Shown here: positions 16,014 through 24,723 of the stretch, piece after piece | Position numbering within the stretch: position 1 is the stretch's first letter | Layout of the letters: every line of letters starts with the position of its first letter | NCBI GenBank assembly: GCA_963719875.1 | Contig: CAVRDJ010000004.1 | Span: 434,001-498,000 of the forward strand | Direction of reading: 5' to 3' | DNA length: 64,000 bases | DNA from: Palsa-360 sp963719875 | GTDB lineage: Bacteria > Acidobacteriota > Terriglobia > Acidiferrales > UBA7541 | Program-made: the position numbers and the translations under genes | Notes under the pieces: generated by a model | What the model saw: only the letters and a program-made list of their open reading frames with translations | The model's database searches: none | Told to the model about the DNA's origin: nothing

Positions 16014-19000
16014 CTAGGGGCGCGCGTCGAGTTGCACGGCGTTGTCACCACAAAGGCGGCAGACTTCACGGACGAGTTCCTGATCCGCTCGCACGCGTTG
16101 ATCGGCGCGGAGCGTGGCTACCTCTCCCTCCGGTGAAACGAGATCGAACGCCACCGAGCACGACCCGGGCTTGTTTGCGAATAGCTCTTTCAATTCATCG
16201 AGCACACCGGCATCGACGGTTTCCAGGTTCACGCGAACGCGCATCACACTCGGGGCACGTTGCCCTATGTCTTCCAGTTTCCGCGCGTCCATGACTGCAA
16301 GGCGCGTCCCCGCCTCTTCTACGTTTACTCGCCCTTTCAGCACTAAAGGAGCATTGCTCTTAAACACAGCTTCGAGACGCGCGAAGGATTCCGGAAAGGC
16401 AAGAACTTCGAGCACGCCAGTCATGTCCTGCAACGTGAGAATTCCCCAGCGCTCCCCTTTGCGGGAACGCATGCTGCGCATCGCGACCACGATTCCCGCG
16501 ACAGTGATCTCTTCGCCGTTCCGGCGTCCTTCCACGGCGGCGAGATCAATCGCGCCCAGCTCCGCGAGCTTTGAACCGAATTTTGAGAGCGGATGGCCGG
16601 AAATATAAAAACCGACTGTCGCGAATTCCGCAGCCAGCGTTTCGTGCTCGGGCCATTCTTCGAGGTCGGGCAACGGTTCTTCCTCTGGCTCTGCTGCCGC
16701 CGAGGCGCCGCCGAAAAGGCCGTGCTGGCCGCTGGTTTTTTCGCGCTGGCGGCGCTGCGCGTTTTCCATGGACCGGTCAATGACCGCGAACATTTGCGAT
16801 CGCCGCGATCCGAGGGAGTCCATCGCCCCCGATTTGATCAGGCTTTCGAGGACGCGTTTGTTCAAGAGGCGCGTGTCAACGTGATCGCAGAATTGATAGA
16901 TCGAGGTGAAGCGCCCGAGTTCGGCGCGCGCGTCGAGAATTCCCTTGACCGTGTTTTCTCCGACGTTCTTGATGGCGCGGAGTCCGAATCGGATCCCCTC
17001 GCCAACCGGAGTGAAATCGAGATCGCTCGAATTGACATCGGGCGGAAGGACCGTGATGCCCATGCCGCGCGCCTCGTTGATGTACTTCACAACCTTTTCG
17101 GTGTTGCCTGTTTCCGAGGTGAGCAGCGCGGCCATGAACTCGACGGGATAATGCGTTTTCAAATACGCAGTCTGGTAGGCGAGCAAAGCGTAGGCGCACG
17201 AGTGCGATTTATTGAAGCCGTACCCTGCGAATTCCGCCATCAGGTCAAAAATCTTCTCGGCCTTTTTCGCGGGAACTTTCCGCGAGGCGCATCCGGACAG
17301 AAATTTTTCGCGCTGTGCCGCCATTTCAGCGTGATTCTTCTTGCCCATGGCGCGCCGCAGAATGTCCGCTTCGCCAAGGGAAAAGCCGGCCAGGCGATTG
17401 GCGATCTGCATCACTTGTTCCTGATACAGGATCACGCCGTAGGTTTCTTCGAGAATTTCCTTCAGCTCGGGCAGATCGTACGTGACTTTCTTTTTCCCGT
17501 GCTTGCGGTTGATGAAGTCGTCGATCATGCCGCCCTGGATCGGGCCGGGACGGTACAAGGCGTTGAGAGCGGTGAGATCTTCCAGGCGTGTGGGCTGGTA
17601 GCGGCGCAGAATGTCCCGCATGCCGTGCGACTCGAATTGAAAAATCGCCGTCGTTTCTCCGCGGGCGAAAAGTTTGTAGGTTGTTGCATCATCCAGCGGC
17701 AACGTGCTCGGATCGACGCGGACTCCGCGATTCTGCTCGATCATATGCTCGGTGTCGTCCAGCACGGTGAGTGTCGTCAGGCCCAGAAAATCCATCTTGA
17801 GCAGGCCGATATGCTCCAGGCCCGTCATGTCGTACTGCGTCGTGATTTCATCCCGGTTGGACTTGTATAGCGGGACGATGTTGGTCAGCGGCTCTGGCGA
17901 AATCACGACGCCGGCGGCGTGCGTCGAAGCGTGGCGCGCGAGACCCTCCAGGCGCTTCGCCACTTCCATCAGGTCGGTATAGCGAGCGTCGCCGTCGATC
18001 AGGCTCTTGAGTTGCGGCGCCTGCTTCAAGGCTTCGGCCAGCGTGATGTTGAGCTGGGCGGGAACGAGTTTGGCGATGCGATCCACTTCTCCGTAAGGCA
18101 AGTCCATGGCGCGTCCCACATCTTTGATCGCCGCTTTGGCCGCCATGGTTCCGAACGTGATGATCTGCGCCACATTCGACCGGCCGTACTTTTCCGTGAC
18201 GTACTCGATCACTTCGCCGCGGCGCCGCATGCAGAAGTCGATATCGATATCGGGCATCGACACGCGCTCCGGATTGAGGAAGCGCTCGAACAGCAAATCG
18301 TACTGCAGCGGATCGAACGTCCGTGATCTGCAGCGCGTAACTCACCAGGCTGCCTGCCGCGGACCCGCGTCCGGGCCCCACGGGAATCCCTTGCGCCTTC
18401 GCATGACGAATAAAATCCCAGACGATCAGGAAATATCCGGCATAACGCATTTGCTGGATCATGCGGATTTCATTCGTCAGGCGCGTGTTATATTCGGCCA
18501 GCGTTTTCCGGAGCATGCCCGCTTGGGCCCGCGCTTCGAGGACCGGCAGGCGAGAAACGAAACCTTCGCGGGAGACGGCCTCGAAATAACTGTCGACGGT
18601 CTGTCCATCGGGAACTTGGAAGTCCGGAAACGAATTCTGGACCGCGTCAATCTTTACGTTGCAGCGCTCCGCGATCGCCACCGTCCGTTCCAGCGCTTCG
18701 GGGATTTCGCGAAACACCTGCGCCATTTCTTCCGCGGTCTTGAAGAAAAACTGGTCGGTGGCAAATTTCATGCGGTGCGTGTCGCTCATCGTCTTCCCGG
18801 TCTGGATGCAGAGCAACACTTCCTGCGCATGCGCATCGGAATGCTTCAGATAATGGCAATCGTTGGTAGCGACAAGAGGAATGCCGGTCTCGCGCGAGAG
18901 ACTCACAATTTTCGGGTTGACGCGTTTCTCGATTTCCAGGCCCTGGTCCTGAATTTCCAGGAAGAAGTTCCCTTTTCCGAAAATGTCGCGCAGGCGGTAA

Positions 19001-19530
19001 GCCGCTTCTCGGGCCTGATCCGGGCGTTCTTCCACCAGGTTCTCGGTGACGGCGCCGCGCAAGCACGCCGACAATGCAATTAGCCCGCGGCTATGTTTCG
19101 CCAACAGGTCGTAATCGATTCTGGGTTTGTAATAGAAACCTTCCATGTATCCCGCGGAAACGAGCTTGATCAGATTCCGGTAGCCTTCCGCATTTTCGCA
19201 GAGCAGGACGAGGTGATTGAGGCCGCGCTGGCCTGGTTCCGCCGCCGGACCCGTGTGGCCGTTGGCGGCCTCGCGCTGCGGCGTTTCGCCGCGATCGTGC
19301 CGGCTTCCCTTCGCAACATACACTTCGCAGCCAATGATCGGCTTCACCCCGCGCGTCTTGGCTGCGTGGTAGAACGATTCCGCCGCAAAAAGATTTCCGT
19401 GATCGGTGACAGCCACGGCCGGCATTTTCCGGCGCGCCGCTTCATCGACGACTTCCTCGAGGTCGCACGCACCATCCAGCAAGCTGTAATCCGTGTGCAG
19501 ATGCAGGTGAACGAATCTGGGAGTTTCCAT
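16014..19530 (-). CDS. dnaE: DNA polymerase III alpha subunit, interrupted by a one-base frameshift
   Basis: This is the replicative polymerase catalytic subunit. The N-terminal PHP domain (HLHLHTDYSLLDGA at residues 8-21) and GPGRGSAAGS are in one frame from 19530. The palm motif PDIDIDF, finger, HhH and C-terminal domains continue in another frame down to 16014. The switch is at 18316-18317, where one extra base splits DVDPLQYDLLFERF; removing one A (plus strand) restores a continuous protein of about 1171 residues, the normal length. Neither half would be functional alone. With an essential gene and full conservation on both sides, an assembly or read error is more likely than decay, but programmed frameshifting or a second copy cannot be excluded. 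Confidence 0.93.
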
Positions 19531-19575
19531 GCCGAACGCTATTCTAATCTCGCGCGAAGATTTTAGCTACGCCTA

Positions 19576-19597
19576 GTAGGACGGGCTTCAGCCTGTC
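19576..19597 (+). repeat. single REP-like element upstream of dnaE
   Basis: One copy of the GTAGGACGGGCTTCAGCC type, same subfamily as 2980-3053. No inverted partner is recognisable nearby, so it is a solitary or half-deleted pair. Confidence 0.75.
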
Positions 19598-19653
19598 GGT
19601 TTCCTGCCAATTAGAAGAAAGCAATCGCAACGGCGTAAAAGCCCACCGGCAAG

Positions 19654-19722
19654 ATCCTCTCCGTTGTCATTCCGAACAATGTGAGGAATCTCTCTGGGGT
19701 TTCGACCCAGACGGAGAGGGAT
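19654..19722. repeat. imperfect inverted repeat of a second family
   Basis: The outer arms ATCCTCTCCGT (19654-19664) and ACGGAGAGGGAT (19711-19722) pair with one bulge. Inside lies GTCATTCCGA, then AGGAATCTC, which forms an inner hairpin. Similar ATTCCGA...GGAATC units are, from memory, common dispersed repeats in several soil bacteria. It lies between dnaE and the toxin-antitoxin locus. Confidence 0.45.
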
Positions 19723-19730
19723 TCGCTCAT

Positions 19731-19869
19731 TTAGGTTTGGTTTTTCAGTTTCGCAACGTGAGCATCCAATTGATCTTCCGGGATTCCTTCGCCACGGTCG
19801 AGTTGCTCGATCCCGCGCCTGATCTTTGCGTCGATTTGAAGTCTCGAAGCGGCTCTAAATGAACAGCTC
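19731..19869 (-). pseudogene. possible relic of a small antitoxin-like gene behind higA
   Basis: A frame overlapping and following the higA stop encodes a C-terminal stretch (DAKIRRGIEQLDRGEGIP, then EDQLDAHVAKL). It resembles the tail of ParD-like addiction-module antitoxins. There is no good start: only a TTG at 19869, inside higA, precedes it, and no DNA-binding N-terminus is present. It may be the remnant of a ParD-type gene that recombined with the higBA locus. Similarity is judged by eye only. Confidence 0.35.
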
Positions 19870-20262
19870 AACGCCGACGTGAAAGTACTCCGCAAGTTTC
19901 CTGGCCTGCGCTTTGCTAATGGCGCGCTTGCCGTGAAACACTTCCGAGGTGATGCCTTTCGACCCAAAGACCTTCCAGAGGTCTTTTTGTGTAAGTTTGC
20001 GGGCCTCCATCAAGTGCCGAAGGGTCTGCCGAGGGCTGGCCTTCCGAATCGGGTAGCGACGTTCCTCATATTCCCCGATCAGAATTGTCAACAGCTGAGC
20101 AAGCTCGTTTTCTTCCGGCGAAGGGCGCTCCTTTTCGTCGAGGCGCATGAGCTCGCTGGTCAACCGTTCGCATTCCTCGTCCGAGTGGATGACATGCGGA
20201 AGCGTGCGCTCCAGCAGCCGCCCGTAAGTTTTCACGTCCATTTCAATGGGTGTGGTACTCAT
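19855..20262 (-). CDS. higA: HigA-type antitoxin with HTH domain
   Basis: This is a 135-residue antitoxin that would neutralise HigB and repress the operon. ATG 20262 overlaps the HigB stop by four bases (ATGA); a TTG at 20271 is an alternative. The C-terminal half holds a helix-turn-helix of the Xre type (LTQKDLWKVFGSKGITSEV, about residues 91-109). The N-terminal half is helical and Glu-rich, as in the longer HigA proteins. Gene order is toxin then antitoxin, the higBA order. Confidence 0.88.
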   Translation of the reverse strand: MSTTPIEMDVKTYGRLLERTLPHVIHSDEECERLTSELMRLDEKERPSPEENELAQLLTILIGEYEERRYPIRKASPRQTLRHLMEARKLTQKDLWKVFGSKGITSEVFHGKRAISKAQARKLAEYFHVGVELFI

Positions 20263-20546
20263 TGTTTCCAAGCTCCTCGGTCATATTCCTTGTGCGTCAA
20301 ATTGTGAAGAACGAAAACACGCCGGCTTTGGTAGTTCACTCGCGCAATCAATCGGAACTTGTTGCCGGCGATATTGAACACGGTTCTCCGCCCCACCAAA
20401 TCGGCGCTCGGATAAACTTGTTTCATTTCCACCGGCGTTTTCCAATCTGCATTGCGCACCACTGCATACCAGGACTCAAGGCTAGCCTTCGCGTCTGGAT
20501 GCTCTCGCCAAAACTTCTCGAGTGCGCCTCGTTTTATGATGCGCAT
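20259..20546 (-). CDS. higB: HigB-type toxin (RelE-like mRNA interferase family)
   Basis: This toxin of about 95 residues is expected to cleave mRNA on the ribosome. It matches the HigB pattern: MRIIKRGALEKFWREHPDA at the start, then WYAVVRNADWKTP, SADLVGRRTVFNIAGNKFR and a C-terminal HLTHKEYD-like motif (HNLTHKEYD). I choose ATG 20546; an ATG at 20564 is in frame but lies within the palindromic operator. Co-directional with higA, with overlapping ends. Confidence 0.9.
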   Translation of the reverse strand: MRIIKRGALEKFWREHPDAKASLESWYAVVRNADWKTPVEMKQVYPSADLVGRRTVFNIAGNKFRLIARVNYQSRRVFVLHNLTHKEYDRGAWKQ

Positions 20547-20556
20547 CGAAAGATAG

Positions 20557-20573
20557 GTTCTCATAATGAGAAC
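20557..20573. promoter_or_regulatory. palindromic operator upstream of higBA
   Basis: GTTCTCATAATGAGAAC is a 17-base palindrome: perfect 8-base arms around one central base. It ends 10 bases upstream of the chosen higB start. HigA proteins repress their own operon by binding such inverted repeats, so this is the likely HigA operator. The palindrome is seen; binding is inferred. Confidence 0.7.
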
Positions 20574-20937
20574 AGGCTGTCAAGCGCTTTTGGCGCGGAA
20601 GTGAGAGTGGACCTGCTCGATTTCTAATTCCGACTCACCCATTGGTGTGTTGGGATTTGGTCTGGACCAGTTTTTCGTTGCAGCCAAGGGAGAACAACGG
20701 TTTGGTCCGCATTGATCTCATGCGTTGAAACAGCCCGTGGGAATCAAGACAAAAGCACCGCCCTACAAAGAACGAAGCACAGGGCACCCGTCAATTCAAA
20801 ACCAACCAATGCCCGTGCTACACGCCCGTCACTTCTTTCCTCCTTTACATCCAACGACATCCAGCGGTAGCCTCGCAAGGATTTAGAACGGATGAATACG
20901 ATTCTAATTACTAACAGCTTTTCGAAGGAGGAACACC
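20574..20937. other. intergenic stretch with no recognisable gene
   Basis: This region lies between the leftward higBA locus and the rightward serine hydrolase gene. It must hold both promoters, but I found no clear hexamer pair. No RNA gene or repeat is recognisable. A strong ribosome binding site (AAGGAGG) lies at its right end, just before the hydrolase ATG. Confidence 0.45.
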
Positions 20938-22167
20938 ATGTCCCGCGTAGCCGCCGCTTTTCTGACCTCATGCCTGCTTATGGTGTCGGGATCCATTCTG
21001 GCAGCGAAGCGTGCCGCGTCAACCGCCCAGAACCCGTCTGCCGGGGCGCAGGCCGCAGCACCGTATTTCCCGGACCGATTCGATTGGCAGCACAAGAGGC
21101 CGGAAGAAGTCGGCATGGACGCTGGGCGACTCGACGAGGCCGTGAAGTATGCCATCGCGAGCGAGAATCCGGCGACGAAAGACCTGACGCTTTACATTGC
21201 GACGACGACCGGAAGCAGCGAGCCGTTTGACACCCCAATCGGTCCCGTGAAGGATCGCGGCCCCGCCAACGGCCTGATCCTGCGCCATGGCTACATCGTG
21301 GCCGAGTGGGGCGACCCCAAGCGCGTGGATATGACCTTCAGCGTCACGAAGACGTTTCTCACGACCGTAATTGGCCTGGCTTGGCAGCGGGGCTTGATTC
21401 GCGACGTAAACGATTACGCGAGAGATTACATGCCGCCGGGCGTCGATCTGTTTGAAGCGCCGCACAATCAAAAGATTAAGTGGGACCACCTGCTCCGCCA
21501 GACCAGCGACTGGCAGGGGACCCTCTGGGGCAAGCCGGACTGGGCGGATCGGCCCGAAGGTGAGAAGCCAACCGACTGGCCAAACCGAAAACTGTGGGAG
21601 CCGGGAACGCACTACAAGTATAACGACGTGCGCGTAAACGTCCTCGCCCTGGCGGCGCTCAACGTGTGGCGGCGGCCATTGCAGGATGTGCTGCGTGAAG
21701 AGATCATGGAGCCAATCGGCGCCTCATCAACCTGGCGCTGGTATGGTTACGACAATTCCTGGGTGGAGATCGATGGCCACAGGATCCAGTCGGTCACAGG
21801 TGGCGGGCATTGGGGCGGAGGGATGTTCATCAACGCGTACGATATGGCCCGGTTTGGGTATGTGTTTTTGCGAAACGGAAAATGGAAGGACCGCGCGCTC
21901 GTCTCGGAAAAATGGATTCAGATGGCGCGGACGCCAGGGGTGGCGAATGCGGACTACGGTTTCGCGAACTGGTTCCTGAACACAGCTAGGAAACCGCTTC
22001 CGGCGGCGCCTGAGTCAGCCGTTTATTTCGAAGGTAACGGAAATAATATCATTTACATCGACCAAGAAAATGACATCGTCGCGGTGGTGCGGTGGATCAG
22101 GCGCGGCGACGCATTAAACGAATTCCTGGCCAAGTTGCTCGCATCGATCAAAGCACATGCTCAGTAG
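20938..22167 (+). CDS. exported serine hydrolase, class C beta-lactamase-like
   Basis: This 409-residue protein has a signal peptide (cleaved near residue 22) and a beta-lactamase/penicillin-binding-protein fold. The catalytic SxxK is SVTK at 135-138. The second motif is YND at 228-230, in the place of the usual YxN/YSN, and a Gly-rich segment (EGNGNN) lies near the C-terminus where the third motif is expected. AAGGAGG precedes the ATG with good spacing. Family members include esterases, D-aminopeptidases and 6-aminohexanoate hydrolases, so substrate cannot be named and antibiotic resistance should not be assumed. It is a single gene. Confidence 0.85.
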   Translation: MSRVAAAFLTSCLLMVSGSILAAKRAASTAQNPSAGAQAAAPYFPDRFDWQHKRPEEVGMDAGRLDEAVKYAIASENPATKDLTLYIATTTGSSEPFDTPIGPVKDRGPANGLILRHGYIVAEWGDPKRVDMTFSVTKTFLTTVIGLAWQRGLIRDVNDYARDYMPPGVDLFEAPHNQKIKWDHLLRQTSDWQGTLWGKPDWADRPEGEKPTDWPNRKLWEPGTHYKYNDVRVNVLALAALNVWRRPLQDVLREEIMEPIGASSTWRWYGYDNSWVEIDGHRIQSVTGGGHWGGGMFINAYDMARFGYVFLRNGKWKDRALVSEKWIQMARTPGVANADYGFANWFLNTARKPLPAAPESAVYFEGNGNNIIYIDQENDIVAVVRWIRRGDALNEFLAKLLASIKAHAQ

Positions 22168-22216
22168 AGACGGGCGGGTGGCCAACCCATTCGCGCCATT
22201 GGTCTGGACGTTGATT

Positions 22217-22231
22217 TGAAGCCTGTGCTAC
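22217..22231 (-). repeat. truncated REP-like element behind the cca gene
   Basis: On the minus strand, GTAGCACAGGCTTC follows directly after the cca stop codon TAA (22234-22232), with no base between. Only the left half of the element is present, then the sequence diverges. Confidence 0.65.
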
Positions 22232-23707
22232 TTATTTTTTCTTCGATTTATGTTTCGGCTTTGACGTTGGCGCGGGAGACGACTTCCCCGGCGCCATGCG
22301 GTGCGGCTGTATTTTTGCGGGAGTCACCGGCCCAGCGGGTGCTGATTCCGGCTTGGAAGCCGACTCGCCTTTCTTCTTCGGCTTTTCCGGTTTTTTCTTT
22401 TCTTCCACTTTTTTGGGCGGTTCCTTGATGCCCGCAAGTTTCCGCAGAATCTTGGCGTGGTCCTCGGGCTTGCGCGCCCGGCCCAGGAGCTGCAACTGGA
22501 AAAAATCTTCCACCACTTTGTCGAACTTGGGGCCGCGTTCCATGCCGAGAAGCTCGAGCTCCGTGGCGACGCCCGGCAGCGCCTGCCGCAGCGGTTTCCA
22601 CTTGCTGAAATACGTCCGAATTTTGCCGACTGCCTTTCCGTTGGAAGACTCGGCCAGAATGTAGCCCAGCAAATCCAGAGGCGCCTTCTCCAGGAACGAA
22701 TAGGCATCGCGCGCGGCCGCTGTCTTCGGGCCGGAGAGGAGCTTCACAATTTTCAGGGCTTCCGGCTCCACATCCTGCACCAAGTGCAGTTCCGAAGAAG
22801 GCAGCGACATGCGACCAAGCACGGATTTTCGCTCGCTATCCTTTAGCCGGCCGAGAATCGCCACGGTGACCGGAGCAAACAAGCGCGGGCGCAGCCCCGA
22901 CGAAACCATATCCTCGCGCACACGAAACATCCTGTTGATCGCGTCATAGTCAGGATGGCGTTTGTCCAGCAACGGGTGTACGACCCCCATCAGGCCATGC
23001 GATTCCCAGGACTTGAGGACCGCGGCCGGCTTCTCTTCACGGGCCACTTGCCGGAACTCGCCGCCCGCGTCCTCCTGTGAAATGGTCCCTTGCAATTCGC
23101 GCTCGAGGGCCAGGTTGAACCAGTCCTTGGTGCGCGACTCCATCTTGAAACCCATCCGGGCCTCGTAGCGCAGCGCGCGCAGGAGACGCACGGGCTGGTT
23201 CGTAAAACTGTGAATCGAAAGCGCGCGAATCTCGCGCCGTTCGAGGTCGGCAAGGCCATTGGTGGGATCGAGGAGCAAGCCTCGCGAATTCGGATTTAAG
23301 GAAATCGCGATGGCATTGACGGAGAAGTCGCGGCGCCGCAGATCTTCCATGATCGTAGAAAATCGAGTTTCGGGTTTCGCGCCCGGGCGCGCGTAAATAT
23401 CCTCGCGCGCCGCCGAAATGCTGGCATCCACTTCTCCGGAGAGAACCAATTCGGTGGCGCGCAGCGATTCGTCTTCCCGCGTCACCTTCGCTCCGCCCTT
23501 TTCCAGCTCGCGGACGATCCGCGCCGGGTTCCCCTCAATCGTGAAGTCCAGATCACGGATGGGCATGCCGGAGATCACGTCGCGGACGGCGCCGCCGACA
23601 AGATACAGATTGGCCTCGGACTCGGTCGCCAGTTCCTGGATGCGAACCATCGCGGCACGCTGCTCCGGAGAAAGCCGGCTTTCGAGCTGGAACATGTAAT
23701 CTGGCAT
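22232..23707 (-). CDS. CCA-adding / poly(A) polymerase-family nucleotidyltransferase
   Basis: Adds CCA or A residues to tRNA or RNA 3' ends. The head domain has LVGGAVRD and RDLDFTIEG with the catalytic Asp pair, and RRRDFSVNA lies about 100 residues on. About 491 residues long from ATG 23707; that start has GGAGGA 9 bases upstream, and ATG 23725 is an alternative. The last 75 residues are a Lys/Pro/Ser-rich low-complexity tail that ends in KSKKK, which could bind RNA. The class (CCA-adding, A-adding or PAP) cannot be told apart from sequence alone. It follows xerD in the same direction. Confidence 0.88.
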   Translation of the reverse strand: MPDYMFQLESRLSPEQRAAMVRIQELATESEANLYLVGGAVRDVISGMPIRDLDFTIEGNPARIVRELEKGGAKVTREDESLRATELVLSGEVDASISAAREDIYARPGAKPETRFSTIMEDLRRRDFSVNAIAISLNPNSRGLLLDPTNGLADLERREIRALSIHSFTNQPVRLLRALRYEARMGFKMESRTKDWFNLALERELQGTISQEDAGGEFRQVAREEKPAAVLKSWESHGLMGVVHPLLDKRHPDYDAINRMFRVREDMVSSGLRPRLFAPVTVAILGRLKDSERKSVLGRMSLPSSELHLVQDVEPEALKIVKLLSGPKTAAARDAYSFLEKAPLDLLGYILAESSNGKAVGKIRTYFSKWKPLRQALPGVATELELLGMERGPKFDKVVEDFFQLQLLGRARKPEDHAKILRKLAGIKEPPKKVEEKKKPEKPKKKGESASKPESAPAGPVTPAKIQPHRMAPGKSSPAPTSKPKHKSKKK

Positions 23708-23812
23708 GCGAGTACCGTCCTCCATTGGAGACGCCGCTTCCTTGTCTGCATCCCCGAACCTGATCGAATTTATCGCGCCACGGAAACGTTACCGTGAATT
23801 GGCTGTTGGCCG

Positions 23813-24712
23813 TTACGCACGCGGGTGATGCGCTTTGTAAATTTGTTTCAAGCGCTCCTCGACCACGTGCGTGTAAATCTGAGTCGTGGAAATATCCGCG
23901 TGGCCCAGCATGAGCTGGACCGAACGCAGATCCGCACCCCCTTCGAGAAGGTGCGTGGCAAAACTGTGCCGCAGTTTGTGCGGTGTCAGACGCCCGCGCA
24001 AGCCCAGGCGCACTCCATAATCGTGCAGAATCTTCCAAATCCCGACGCGGCTGAGTCTCCGGCCGATCCTCGTCAGAAAGAGCACTTGATTGTGCGGCGG
24101 TGGACTCGACGGCCTGGCAAATTTCGGACGCCCATGCGCCAGGTATTGCTCGACGGCCTCGATGGCCTTGCGTCCGATGGGCACCAGGCGTTCCTTGTCT
24201 CCCTTTCCGATGCAACGAACGCAGCCGATGCGCATATCGATATCGGAAATGCGGAGATTCAATAATTCGGAAACGCGCAGTCCCGTGGAATACAGGACCT
24301 CCAGCATGGCCCGGTCCCTCAGCCCGAACGGAGTCGCGAGATTGGGGGCCTCCAGCAGCTTGTCAATTTCTTCGATCCGCAAATACGTCGGCAGGCTGCT
24401 CCGAACTTTCGGGGACTCCAGGTTTTCCGTCGGGTCCGTATTGACCGTGCCTTCCATCATCGCGAATTTATAGAATCCCCGGAGGGAAACCAAATACCGC
24501 GCCACCGAGCGGCTGTCCAGCTTATCTTTGTACAGGCTGGAAAGAAAATCGACAATGTCTTCCCGGGTGACGTCTTCCATCCGTTGTTTGCGCCGCTTTC
24601 GGAGAAATTCGGCGAATCTCTTGAGGTCGCGTCCATAGGCCAGAATCGTATTCTGCGCGAGGCTCTTTTCGACGCGCAAATAGCTCAGAAACACATGGAT
24701 GGTCGATTCCAT
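23813..24712 (-). CDS. tyrosine recombinase XerC/XerD family
   Basis: This 299-residue protein resolves chromosome dimers at dif-type sites. The SAM-like N-terminal domain covers about 1-90. The catalytic set is visible: Arg146 (STGLRVSEL), Lys173, His245 and Arg248 (PHKLRHSFATHL), His271 and Tyr280 (TTQIYTHV). Length and motifs fit XerD slightly better than XerC, but this is not certain. It lies 11 bases behind murJ and upstream of cca, all leftward; no attachment site or prophage is nearby, so a housekeeping role fits. Confidence 0.92.
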   Translation of the reverse strand: MESTIHVFLSYLRVEKSLAQNTILAYGRDLKRFAEFLRKRRKQRMEDVTREDIVDFLSSLYKDKLDSRSVARYLVSLRGFYKFAMMEGTVNTDPTENLESPKVRSSLPTYLRIEEIDKLLEAPNLATPFGLRDRAMLEVLYSTGLRVSELLNLRISDIDMRIGCVRCIGKGDKERLVPIGRKAIEAVEQYLAHGRPKFARPSSPPPHNQVLFLTRIGRRLSRVGIWKILHDYGVRLGLRGRLTPHKLRHSFATHLLEGGADLRSVQLMLGHADISTTQIYTHVVEERLKQIYKAHHPRA

Positions 24713-24723
24713 GGATGCCTATC

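Noticed and set aside
16593..17870. 425-residue plus-strand frame opposite dnaE
   Set aside because: No ribosome site or domain; the opposite strand carries conserved dnaE motifs.
20938..22167. Antibiotic-resistance beta-lactamase
   Set aside because: The second motif is YND rather than YxN, and the family is dominated by esterases and peptidases, so resistance is not supported.
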